From: Desmodesmus armatus
Lineage: Eukaryota > Chlorophyta > Chlorophyceae > Sphaeropleales > Scenedesmaceae
DNA: 64,000 bases
Reading direction: 5' to 3'
NCBI GenBank assembly: GCA_007449985.2
Contig: VIIQ02000600.1
Span: 733,751-797,750, forward strand
The notes beneath the pieces are model-generated. The model saw only the letters and a list, made by a program, of their open reading frames with translations. It did no database searches and was not told where the DNA came from. Below, piece after piece: positions 55,301 to 64,000 of this stretch; positions within the stretch are counted from its first letter, which is position 1; the number at the start of each line of letters is the position of its first letter. A program made the translations under genes and the position numbers.

Positions 55301-58300
55301 GTCGTTTGTGAAAGGACAAAGCTCCTGGAAAAAGGTGCCACGCCACCGTGACCAAACTAAGCCATAGCTCCTGGCATCAACCAGTTGCACATGTCCACCG
55401 TGCAACCATACCACCAGTCACATTGCCTGGCAGAAACCACTGAACCCCAGCAGCACCAGTACAACACACCAGTGACAGGGATGAACTTGACTACTGAATA
55501 GCCACCTCCCTACTCCCTGTGGCCTTGATTTAGCTGGCAGGGGTTTTCATACCTTGGCATTGGGTGCGAATGCAGCGATGGCCTGGTTGGGTAGCTCATG
55601 CGCTGTGAGCATGTGGTGTGCCAGCGGCTGCAGCAGCTCTGAGGCCAGCCACTCCCGCAGCCGCTCTATCCAGGTCATCTGGGTGGGGGCCTGCAGCAAT
55701 GGGGCCAACAGGCACAGGTGCAGGTCATTCATGCAGCAAGGTCATTGCGAGTGTGCAGGCGCACACGAATGCACGGCACCCTGAAATTCAGCCTGGTAGC
55801 GTGACCACAGCATTGCCAGCTGCGCTGCACTGGAGCAAATGCAACGCGATGACGCAGCGCAGTCGACATGTAGCGCTGCTGGATAGGTTGCCTGTAAACT
55901 GCAGACAGCGCACAGCAGCACTCCCAACACCCTTGTGAGCATCAAGCAGCATGTAGCATCAACAGGCATCCTGTCACACGCTGCCAGCAACAGTCATGAC
56001 TCACGTTGATGCGCAGCACCTGCTGCATGAACTGTGTTGCATCTGCAGACGCCACGCCCAGGCCGTCACCACCAGCACCAACAGCTGCTGCCTTGCGGGG
56101 CCACTGCACACGCGCACACACATGGCAGCACGGCACACAGACAATTAGGAGGGTGTGCAGCCAAGCAACGTCATCCTGTCATCCCTGGTCCCCTAAGCTG
56201 GGTTTTCTCGACGGGGTGACTAGGGTAGAATAGAGTAGAGCGATGCTGCCGGCCTGCCAGGGTCACGCATGCGCATGGTGCATGAGCGACGGTCACAGCA
56301 AAGTCTGCGCAGTAGGCAACTTTGGCTGCACAGCACTTTCGAACAGACAGCCCTGGCAGTGACCTGTAAGCCAACACTGAGATATTTCCCTTGGGAGGTC
56401 TGCTGTGCACATTCCTCCCCCATCGAGCAACACAAACAACACACAGGAGTTCTGCACAGAACGCCATCAGCGCATGATACAAAATGCCTCTGCACTGTGA
56501 TGTGTCTGCACAGGGTTGCGCAGGAGACGCTACGATTGAAGGTCCCTTGTCCAAGCCTCCAGCCCTGACTCTCAGCCGGCCACTAAGCTCACCAGTGAGG
56601 GCCTGTAGGCGGCCATGGCAGAAGCCTTCATACGTGCACCCGCATTACTAAACACATCAAATCGGGCTGTGGAACCTCAAGCAGACCTCCCCTGCTGACA
56701 TGCTAATCAACTTAGTTTGCCATCCCACTCACCAGCGAGGGCCTGTAGGCGGGTGCATCCCTGCCCAGCGGCAGTGCCGGGCTGGCTGCGGGCCCCTGGT
56801 CTGCCTCGCCATACATGGCTGCTGCACCACCAAGGGGCGACGGCTCGTGGCCGCCATCTGGACCGGGCTGCGGAGTGGTCGGCGTTGCGTAAGGGTTGAG
56901 GTAGGGATTTAGTTGGTCGTAGGTGGCCACAGCCCTGCCTGTGGACCAAGGAGACCTGCGCCAACAGCGGCATGTGGACGAGGCAGACAGACAGACAGAC
57001 AGATAGACGGACAGACAGACAGCTTGATTGTTGAAGCATAGTGACTGCAGGCAGAGGCTGTCGACGCTACTACTGCGAGCTCTGCTGCCACTCGTCCCAG
57101 ACAGCCCAAGCGCTGGCCATCGCTGATTAGTTCATTCGTCCTGCACCTCACTCGCCCCCCTCCCAGCACACATCACACAGCACTTGGCGCAAACTCATCA
57201 CGTCACTGGTTACGCAAATAGTTGTCAGGCATTGTTGGTGAAGCAAGCCCTCTGCAGCCTGCCTTCCTGTATTGAGAAGCAGAACTGCTGGGATTACGCC
57301 CCCCTGGTAAAACCAAAAAAAAAACTGCTGGTAGTGCTGCAGTCCGCTCAGCCCACACTGTGTGCCCACCTTGCCCCTGGGGATGCTGTCCAACTGCTGC
57401 GGCCTGCGGAGCCAGGTGTGGCCAGCAGTTGCTGCCTGGGGGCTGCATCACTCATTGGGGTGTAGCTGGCCATGCGCTGCAGCAGCAAGAGCCAACCAGT
57501 AAGACAGGCTGCCTCTTGCGCGTACAACGTCATGGCTGCATTGTAACAACATGCTTTGCGGAACCATTGCACATCACTGACACCGAGTGATGTGGGTTTT
57601 TGTAAGCGCTCTGCTGCAACAACCAGTCACTCCTTTTGCCATGCTGTTATGTGCTGCCTGTGAGGTGAGAGGCCCACCTGTGCTGGTGTGACAGGCGTAG
57701 CAAGCAAGGTTGCTGAGAAAGCTGCAGCAGGGGCTGCCTCCGGTGGCGGGGCCTTCCTGCAAGCATGCAGGAACACAAGGGTTAGACGTGCTGAGCTACA
57801 CTGCATTAGGACGCACACATAGCTTGGGACCGGGTGCGTCTGAGCTGCGACAGAGCCCCTGGGGAACGCAGTGGGCGTCCAGCACATCATGCTTCTGTTG
57901 ACAGTTCCTGGCGCATGCAAGCCCCGGGTTCTACTGATGTAGGGTATTGTTCAGGTACTCAACCTCAGCAGGAGGTGCTCAGCAACAACACTGCTGTCCC
58001 TATCCTCGACAGCCGAAGAAACTTACTGGGGAGGTGGTGTTGGAGGCAGGCCCAGGAGCTTCCTCTGCTCGGGTGCAAGACCAGCTTGCCTGCAAGACAA
58101 GAAACATAACACAGCAGAGCAGAGTCTGAGTGTGAAGCATGCCAGGCACTTGCTGATGGGGGTCATTGCAGCACGCATCAGGGTGGCAGCCCTGCAACAC
58201 AAGCAATGCAATAAAATCCCACTGCTGTGCTGTTACCCGTGCACCGAGCCTGCTCTGCCCGCACCGTTGCAGGCTGCAACCTTGTGTCACAAAGATTGAG

Positions 58301-59374
58301 TGCAGGACATAATGAGACAGATCGACAACAACAAGCAGCCAGCCCCAGCACACTCAATCAAGCTGTATGACAGAAAGATGCCGTGGCAGCTGCATGCAAG
58401 GACTGCTGCAGGACGTACACAACAGCAGGATTGCGCTGGCCAGCACTGCAACTGCAGCACAGCCGGCGAACCCCAGCATATCCTGGAGATGGCCACAGAA
58501 GTAGGGCAAGGATGGAAAGCCTCCACACCATGCGTGAGAATGCATGCTATGGTATGATGGTGCATGCAAGGGTCTACTCTTGCCGACCCCAGCACACCCA
58601 CCCGTCACATCAGTTGCTGAAGGGCATCGGCCAAGCAGCCAATGCCAGTTGATCAGGTGCCTGCGCTAGCTGCACTGCCGCCCACTGCTGTGCATGGCAC
58701 TACAGTCACTGCAGGGACGTGTGCCCCTTGTGGGTCATCAACCTGCCCTCCAAGTCTCACTCACGCTTTGGCACGGGCATTGCTCTCCCGCCAGCGCAGC
58801 ACTGCGCCAATTGCTCCAGCCACTCCCAGCACAGAGAGGAGGCCCAGCACGGCACCTGCAGGAACGGCAAGGCAGTCAATGAGTGGGTACTTCTGCAAGT
58901 TCCCTCGTGTTTCACCCAACGTAAAAATCCATAACTGCGTGCTGACGAGACTACAAGCGCCATGCATGCACGGACTCTGCTGTTCGTTCAAGTGCTGCCT
59001 CCACACATGCCAGCAGGGGGTGAAAGCTTTGCATTGCTGTAATAAATGATAAATGATATCCAGCTGAGCAACATCCCCCTGGACCCACCTATTGTTGTGA
59101 CGTGTGGCACATGCAGCCAACCCAGCAGAGGTAGCCTGCCGCACACCAAACACAGCACACAACCTCAGCATGTTGGCCATAGGGTCAAGCAGTGTTCTAG
59201 TAGATTTTGCTGATCACTAGGGCCATGAACATACCCGTATCGAGAGGTGAGAGCTGCGATGAGAGCAACTGCAGCATAGCTGGCTACGGACTGCAGAGCA
59301 GCAGTCTTGCTGACGTAGCTGCCCAGCAGGGGCTTCTCTGTGTAGGCAGGGCGGGTATTCCACCTGGTAGCCAT
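52236..59374 (-). CDS. TMEM209: TMEM209-like (cytochrome b561 N-terminal family) nuclear-envelope protein
   Basis: Fourteen exons: 59374-59235, 58855-58765, 58089-58027, 57756-57678, 57476-57370, 56934-56733, 56103-56005, 55690-55553, 55209-54883, 54399-54259, 53906-53762, 53406-53278, 52865-52737, 52347-52236; about 633 residues. Two N-terminal membrane segments (ALQSVASYAAVALIAALTS and AVLGLLSVLGVAGAIGAVL) are followed by a disordered region (LAPEQRKLLGL), then the conserved C-terminal domain: TWIERLREWLASELLQPL, SYREQL, PPSYIVNRVWQLAQSTCVKD, WTPELPNDSALLFYLFAAF, PLYVGSVPGNPP, FSLLLLGHHF, VFKWWYPPQ. In animals TMEM209 is an inner nuclear membrane protein associated with nucleoporins; the plant role is unclear. 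The exon 1/2 phase does not match at the strongest donor, and exon 53406-53278 is one base short in a C run. Exon-edge copies lie at 52395-52430 and 56588-56612. Confidence 0.85.
52395..52430 (-). repeat. Copy of last-exon acceptor junction (TMEM209-like)
   Basis: CCACCAAACGCCTCCTCGCC plus AAGGGACCTGA repeats the start of exon 52347-52236, together with the adjacent CTG tract (52359-52382 and 52449-52470). Confidence 0.85.
56588..56612 (-). repeat. Copy of exon 6 donor junction (TMEM209-like)
   Basis: CTCACCAGTGAGGGCCTGTA repeats the end of exon 56934-56733 (56728-56752) with its GTGAG donor. Confidence 0.8.
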
Positions 59375-59768
59375 GTTGTAGTTGCACTGTAAGGCTGCTG
59401 CTGCTTATCTACACCTCTACGATTCTCTCTGCTGATCTGCTTGATCACATAAACACAGTAGGCTTATGTATGCAGGCATACTGTAGCCGTGGGGGACCCA
59501 GCACGTACATTTACTGTGATAAAGCATATCCTCTGTTGGACCCACCCGTGCCTCTGTTGTGTTCACACCGCAGCTCACTCTTCCACAGGGGCTTGCGCAG
59601 AAGCCCTTCAGATGCATTTTCCAAGCTACATCACCGCAATACCTACTCAGTAAGCCCCGGGGGTGGCCACATCACCATCAATCGGCAACAGCAGCATCTG
59701 CAGAACGATCTCTAGTCCTCATACAGCCTAGCACAGGCAGACCCCTAGGCAGCCTTGGCACCGGCAGG
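59375..59768. promoter_or_regulatory. Divergent promoter region, TMEM209-like and NUOB14
   Basis: Only 394 bp separate the two divergent start codons, so a shared or bidirectional promoter is likely. No named element was identified. Confidence 0.6.
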
Positions 59769-61023
59769 ATGGCTTCCCGGCTGGCAGTCCAAGCTGCTGC
59801 TGGGGCAAAGCGGGAGGGTCTGTTCGGAGGCAAGGCTCGGCAGTTCTATCTGGAGGTATGCCAAACAGCAGCACAATCTGTTCATTCCTAGAGGATGCGT
59901 CCACAGCCATTGTGCCACAGACTGATTGCGGCATGTGTAATTTATCGTAAGCAACCTGGTTGGCAGCATTCCAGTAGTAGGCTGTGCTTGTGGACACTCC
60001 AGCCAGCAGCAGCATACCCCAGCGCGGGCCTGACAGCAGAAGCGTGTACGAGGCATGGCAGTGGTGGCTGCCCAATGTATGGTGGGTGTGGTTGCGCGTG
60101 ACCCGTTTGCGGCCCTGTTTGGACCGCCTGCGCGTCAGGGGCAGCCACATCTGACATAAATTGGGCAAGCCTGCAATGTGTAAGCACAGTGCACAAACTT
60201 ATGCATTTGGGTTGCTAGCTGTGGTACAGCATCACTGGGTGCTCTTTATCATAGAGTGTTGCGCTGTGTGGTATTGACTGCAATGAAAACTTGGCGGTCA
60301 TTTGTCAGCTGCGCACGTGCTGGACCACATTGGAGCTTTGCAGCTGCAGGACTCCTGCAAGCAGCAGCAAGCCAGCACCCAGAGCAGGCCTGCCACTTCT
60401 GTGTGTGTGCCACCGTTACAGCCGCAGACAGCTATGAGCAGTTGGCAGACCTCGGCCCTCACGTCGTCAGCAGTGAACAGCTGTCAGCAGCCAGCTACAT
60501 TCAGGCAGTATGGGTCTACTCCGTACTACTAGTTTATGCTAGGCTAGCTCACAGCAGCAGTATCTGCCCAACAGCCAACAGTCATCTGAACTGTCCCTGG
60601 CACTGTCCACACGCCATAGCTCTGCAAGCAGCTTTGGTGGCCGACCCACACCTGTTGGCCCCTTGCAATGCAGCCTGCGGCATTCACATCGCACTCTACA
60701 GTTGCTACATGGAAGGTGTCCTGCAGCCTATCTGCAATCAGTACTGTCGCCTCCCCCCCCCCCTCCCTCCATCATTCCCTGCAGGTGTGTCGCTGTGTGC
60801 CGTTCATCCACCGCACCATGAAGCTGGAGGAGTTGGTGTCAGCGCGTGAGATCCGCAGCATCATCAAGGAGAAGTTCAAGCAGTTCAAGGACGTCAAGGA
60901 CCCACGGGTGGGTGGGGCTGGGGGGCGGGTCCCTGTGTACTGTGTTTCAGGGTGGTAACCTTTTTGAAGACGGGAGATTACTTCAGGCAGTTCAAGGACG
61001 CCACGGTGGGTGGATGGCGGCGG

Positions 61024-61055
<32 letters not shown>

Positions 61056-61946
61056 TGGGTGTCGCTTTGGACTGCATGTTTGTGGACTGTAATCCTTTAG
61101 CAGTTCAAGGACGTCAAGGACCCACGGGGGGGTGCCTGGGTGGGGTGGGGGGTGGGGGAGGAGAGGGGGGAATGGGGGGGGGGGGGCGTCTCTGTGTACT
61201 GCATGTTGTAGGGTTGTACAAACCTTCTAGAGAGGGGGGGTTGCCAGAACCACGGGTGGCTTGATGGGGGAGGAGGGGGGTCTAGCGTGTTGCAGGGTGT
61301 TTGCTGATATCCGAGGGTAGGGGCGGGGCCTGGTGTCAAGGGCTGAACGGCCATTGCTGTGCCATGCTGTGGCGTGCCATCATGTTTGCTGCGCGGAGAA
61401 CCGCCCCTTGCTGTTGTGCCATGCTGTATGTGCTGGTGGTTGCTGGATCTGCTTCTGCTGTGCTGTGCTGTGGTGTGCTGTGCCGTGCTGTGTTGACAGG
61501 TTGTTGACCTGCTGATCTTCAAGGGCAGGGAGGAGTTGGAGGTGTACCTCACCTACACAAGCAGCGACACCACGCCGTGAGTGCTTTGCCTGCTATAGTG
61601 ACTGTATATGTAACCACACCATATACATAAGCACACCCCAGCAGCTGTGTGTGCGAAAATATGCCGTGCTGTGTGGGTCAAACTGGTTCCTGTCAGGATC
61701 TTGTAGGGAGCCAATGAGGTTGGTTATGCAAGTGTTTCCAAACTGCAGGGGATGTGGCCTCAGCATTCACAGACCCATTTGCTTTGCTAACCCTGCGGCT
61801 GCTGCTGCTGCTGCTGCCTGCAGATCACTGAGTATCTTGACCCCATCCTCCAGAGGAAGATGGCATTCCCCAAGGCCCCCAGCAACCACAGCAAGTTCCT
61901 GGACGATTTCTTCACCAGCAACTACATTGCACCTACAGGAAAGTAG
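59769..61946 (+). CDS. NUOB14: Mitochondrial complex I subunit NDUFA6/B14
   Basis: LYR-family accessory subunit of NADH:ubiquinone oxidoreductase, which binds acyl carrier protein on the matrix side (family knowledge). Exons 59769-59855, 60785-60907, 61500-61576, 61824-61946 give about 125 residues. Family motifs: KARQFYLEVCRCVPF (LYR region), REIRSIIKEKFKQF, VKDPRVVDLLIFKGREELE. Plant and animal proteins stop soon after this; here a C-terminal extension (ITEYLDPILQRKM to IAPTGK) follows, probably algal. The 61576/61824 junction is one base out of phase unless a G was lost at the donor (GCCGTGAGT). Exon 2's end is copied twice in the following intron. Confidence 0.9.
60985..61130 (+). repeat. 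Two copies of NUOB14 exon 2 donor junction
   Basis: GCAGTTCAAGGACG(TCAAGGACC)CACGGG recurs at about 60988-61012 and 61101-61130. Poly-G runs (61026-61054, 61165-61186) lie around them. Confidence 0.85.
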
Positions 61947-63654
61947 GCGGCATGTCCCCCCAGCTATCCTGGTTAGCTGGCCAGGGAGACAGTCAGCCAG
62001 CAGCAGCAGGAGAAGCAGCACGAGAAGCACTGGATGCAGCTGGGTAGCGTACACGCTACTGCGCTTGCAGCTGGGTACAGCTGCGGGTAGATCCTGAGCC
62101 TCAGGGGTTACTTTGCTGGTAGTGTGGGACCGGGATGCAGTGCCTTAGATGGCCTTTGGCTAACCGGGTGGCTCTGTTGAAGCAGACAGGCGGGGCATCG
62201 GCCCATGCAGTCGGCTTGCTGCACTCAGCCAGACCACCAGTCAGCAGCAGCAGCAGCAACAAGAAGTTGCCAGGGCAGGGAAGGGGCAGCTGCAGGAAGC
62301 AGGGGCCGCGGTCGGCTGGCAGTTGTGCACATCTCTTTGTGGCGTGTGTAGACACAGGGAGTTCATCCAGCCAGTGCATCAACCATCCAAGGATGTGACG
62401 TGTGTGTGTCAGGTTGCAGCAGCTTGTGCTACCACAGGCAGCTGTTGCACTGTAGAACTGCCGACGCAGCACATTTGTGGGTGTCGCAGTTGTGCGCGGT
62501 TGAACCTGATGGCAAAGCCTTTGGTGGTGGCGACAGCTGGCTTGAGTTGATGGGTTCTCCTTTGTTTGTGTGGTGTCAGTGGCCCAAATCTGCCATTTGC
62601 ATCACATGCTGGGCTGTTGAGTTGCCAACAAGGTCTCTTGCCTTCTGAGTTTGACAGCATGAGCAGATTGTTTTCAATGGTCCTTCGCATACAGAGCTAC
62701 AAAGGACTGGGCTGCTGCATGGGGTTGCTTGGCTGCAGCTGCTGCTGCTGGCACCCTTCTTGACAGACTGTAGGCCTGTTTAGCCTCCATGCTGTCATGT
62801 TTATGCGTGTGTTTGTGGCAAGGGTGCGTCCTTTTGTGGCTGTAGGAAGGATACATCGTGTTGTGTAGGGCAGGTAGTAGCTTTGGGCGGTGCTGAACAA
62901 TCTGCACCACATTGCTGTGTGACAGCTGCAATGCTGCTGCATTCGCCAGGCTCGGAGGTGCCTGGGCTGTGTAGTTCCCTTTGACGGTTGTGTGGGAGGC
63001 ACATGTGTGGGAGGCACAAGTAAATGAGAAAGCACAGGATGTAGGCATGCATGCGATCTGCGACGTTTTTGAACCCGATGCCTGTGCTAGCTGTACTTGC
63101 CAGCTGCTGCACGTCAGGAGAGCGTCCCTGGTGTGTGTGTGGGGGGGGGGGGGAGGCTTAGTCACTTTACACAGCTGACTGAACAGAAGGAAGGCGGGGC
63201 TCCCAAACATACAGCAATGCCAAGCAGTTTAATGGGGCTGGTACACACAAGCCTGGTGATTCGTGAGGCTGTGAGCTTCACAGAGATGCACTGCAGCTGC
63301 TGTCGAGGCATGCATGGTGCTCTTCCCCACCATTGCCACACCAAGTTACATTGAGCCAACCACACTGCTGTCAGTGCCAGCGCCAGGCTGGCGGCCAGTC
63401 TGGGTCATTCCACACTGCTGGGAAGTGCGGAGAGGAGGCTCAGCAGAAACCCCGCTTCACCCACACAGCATGCTGGTTGACCAACTTGCAAACAAGTACA
63501 CTGCTGCATCACTGCAGATTACGATCAAAATGCCACACGCACGGCAACAACAACACAAATGCCACACACAATGCCACGCAAGCACCTGAACCCGGCGGCA
63601 ACACAACTCCCATAAGAATGACTCAACAGCTGCTGCTGGCTGCCTCCTGCCTAC
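61947..63654. other. Intergenic, nothing recognised
   Basis: Between the 3' ends of NUOB14 and the next minus-strand gene. No conserved coding block seen; probably 3' UTRs and spacer. Confidence 0.45.
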
Positions 63655-63962
63655 CTAAGCGGCATAGCATAGGTGCAGCCCCATACACAAGAAGCTTCTG
63701 ACCATCGTGGAGCAACTGCAGCCTGCAACACTGTAGCACACCATTGGAATCGCCAGCCCACGGCCCAGCACAGACAGCAGCCGTCTAGGAGGCTGTGGAA
63801 TATTCCTGCTTGATCTGCTGACCGAGTTGCTGCTGCCCCCCTCGCTGCTGCCAGCTGCCTTTTCCGCCTGTGCTGCGTCATAGATGCGCCAGGCAGGCCA
63901 CCAGCAGGTGCAGTTGCCAACAACAGTCAGGAAGGCCTGGAGGGCGACAAGGAAGTCCAGGT
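63655..63962 (-). CDS. C-terminal exon of an unrecognised gene (partial)
   Basis: An acceptor CCCATCCCAG precedes 63962, and the frame runs about 102 codons to a stop at 63657-63655. The start is protein-like and hydrophobic (LDFLVALQAFLTVVGNCTCW, then WPAWRIYDAAQAEKA), suggesting a membrane segment followed by an amphipathic helix. A Ser-rich stretch follows. The 3' half may be untranslated if an unseen donor is used. I do not recognise the family. The remaining exons lie beyond the right edge. Confidence 0.4.
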
Positions 63963-64000
63963 CTGGGATGGGGAAAAGAGGAGTCAATTGCAGCAGCAGT

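Overview
The window looks like nuclear DNA of a chlorophyte green alga, probably a chlamydomonadalean with a repeat-swollen genome; Haematococcus-like is a guess. The evidence is plant/algal gene content (algal NDUFA6/B14, plant-type synaptotagmin, TMEM209-like protein), Ala/Gln-rich insertions in nuclear proteins, many GT-AG introns with GTGAGT/GTGCGT donors and CTGCAG acceptors, long CTG, poly-C and poly-G tracts, and a short TTTAGGG array. No bacterial operons, rRNA, tRNA or CRISPR arrays were recognised.

Layout: (1) 138-8888 (+), an ATAD2/Yta7-like AAA+ bromodomain ATPase, cut by the left window edge. (2) 8889-12626, non-coding DNA with a 330-bp direct repeat. (3) 12627-18616 (-), a nearly intact L1-type LINE with ORF1, ORF2 and a poly-A end. 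(4) 19245-24399 (-), a gene joining a GT14-like (Core-2/I-branching/DUF266-like) region to two Tudor-like domains. (5) 24400-26815, intergenic DNA with a foldback (MITE-like) element. (6) 26816-28408 (-), an 89-residue CX9C protein, divergent from (7) 29124-40386 (+), a plant synaptotagmin/E-Syt (membrane anchor, SMP, C2A, C2B). (8) 41032-45115, intergenic tandem repeats and a palindrome. (9) 45116-51051 (-), a secreted choice-of-anchor-I domain protein. (10) 52236-59374 (-), a TMEM209-like nuclear-envelope protein, divergent from (11) 59769-61946 (+), complex I subunit NUOB14/NDUFA6. (12) 63655-63962 (-), the last exon of an unrecognised gene.

The genes are unrelated housekeeping functions with no evident pathway link. 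What ties the window together is gene structure. In six of the seven multi-exon genes, pieces of exon ends together with their splice sites have been copied locally into the neighbouring intron, from one up to eight extra copies, and in one case an exon-end duplication has entered the coding sequence. Many introns also end in long CTG tracts or poly-C runs directly before the acceptor AG. Several conserved exons carry a single-base length anomaly, mostly in homopolymers, which suggests residual assembly errors or recent decay.
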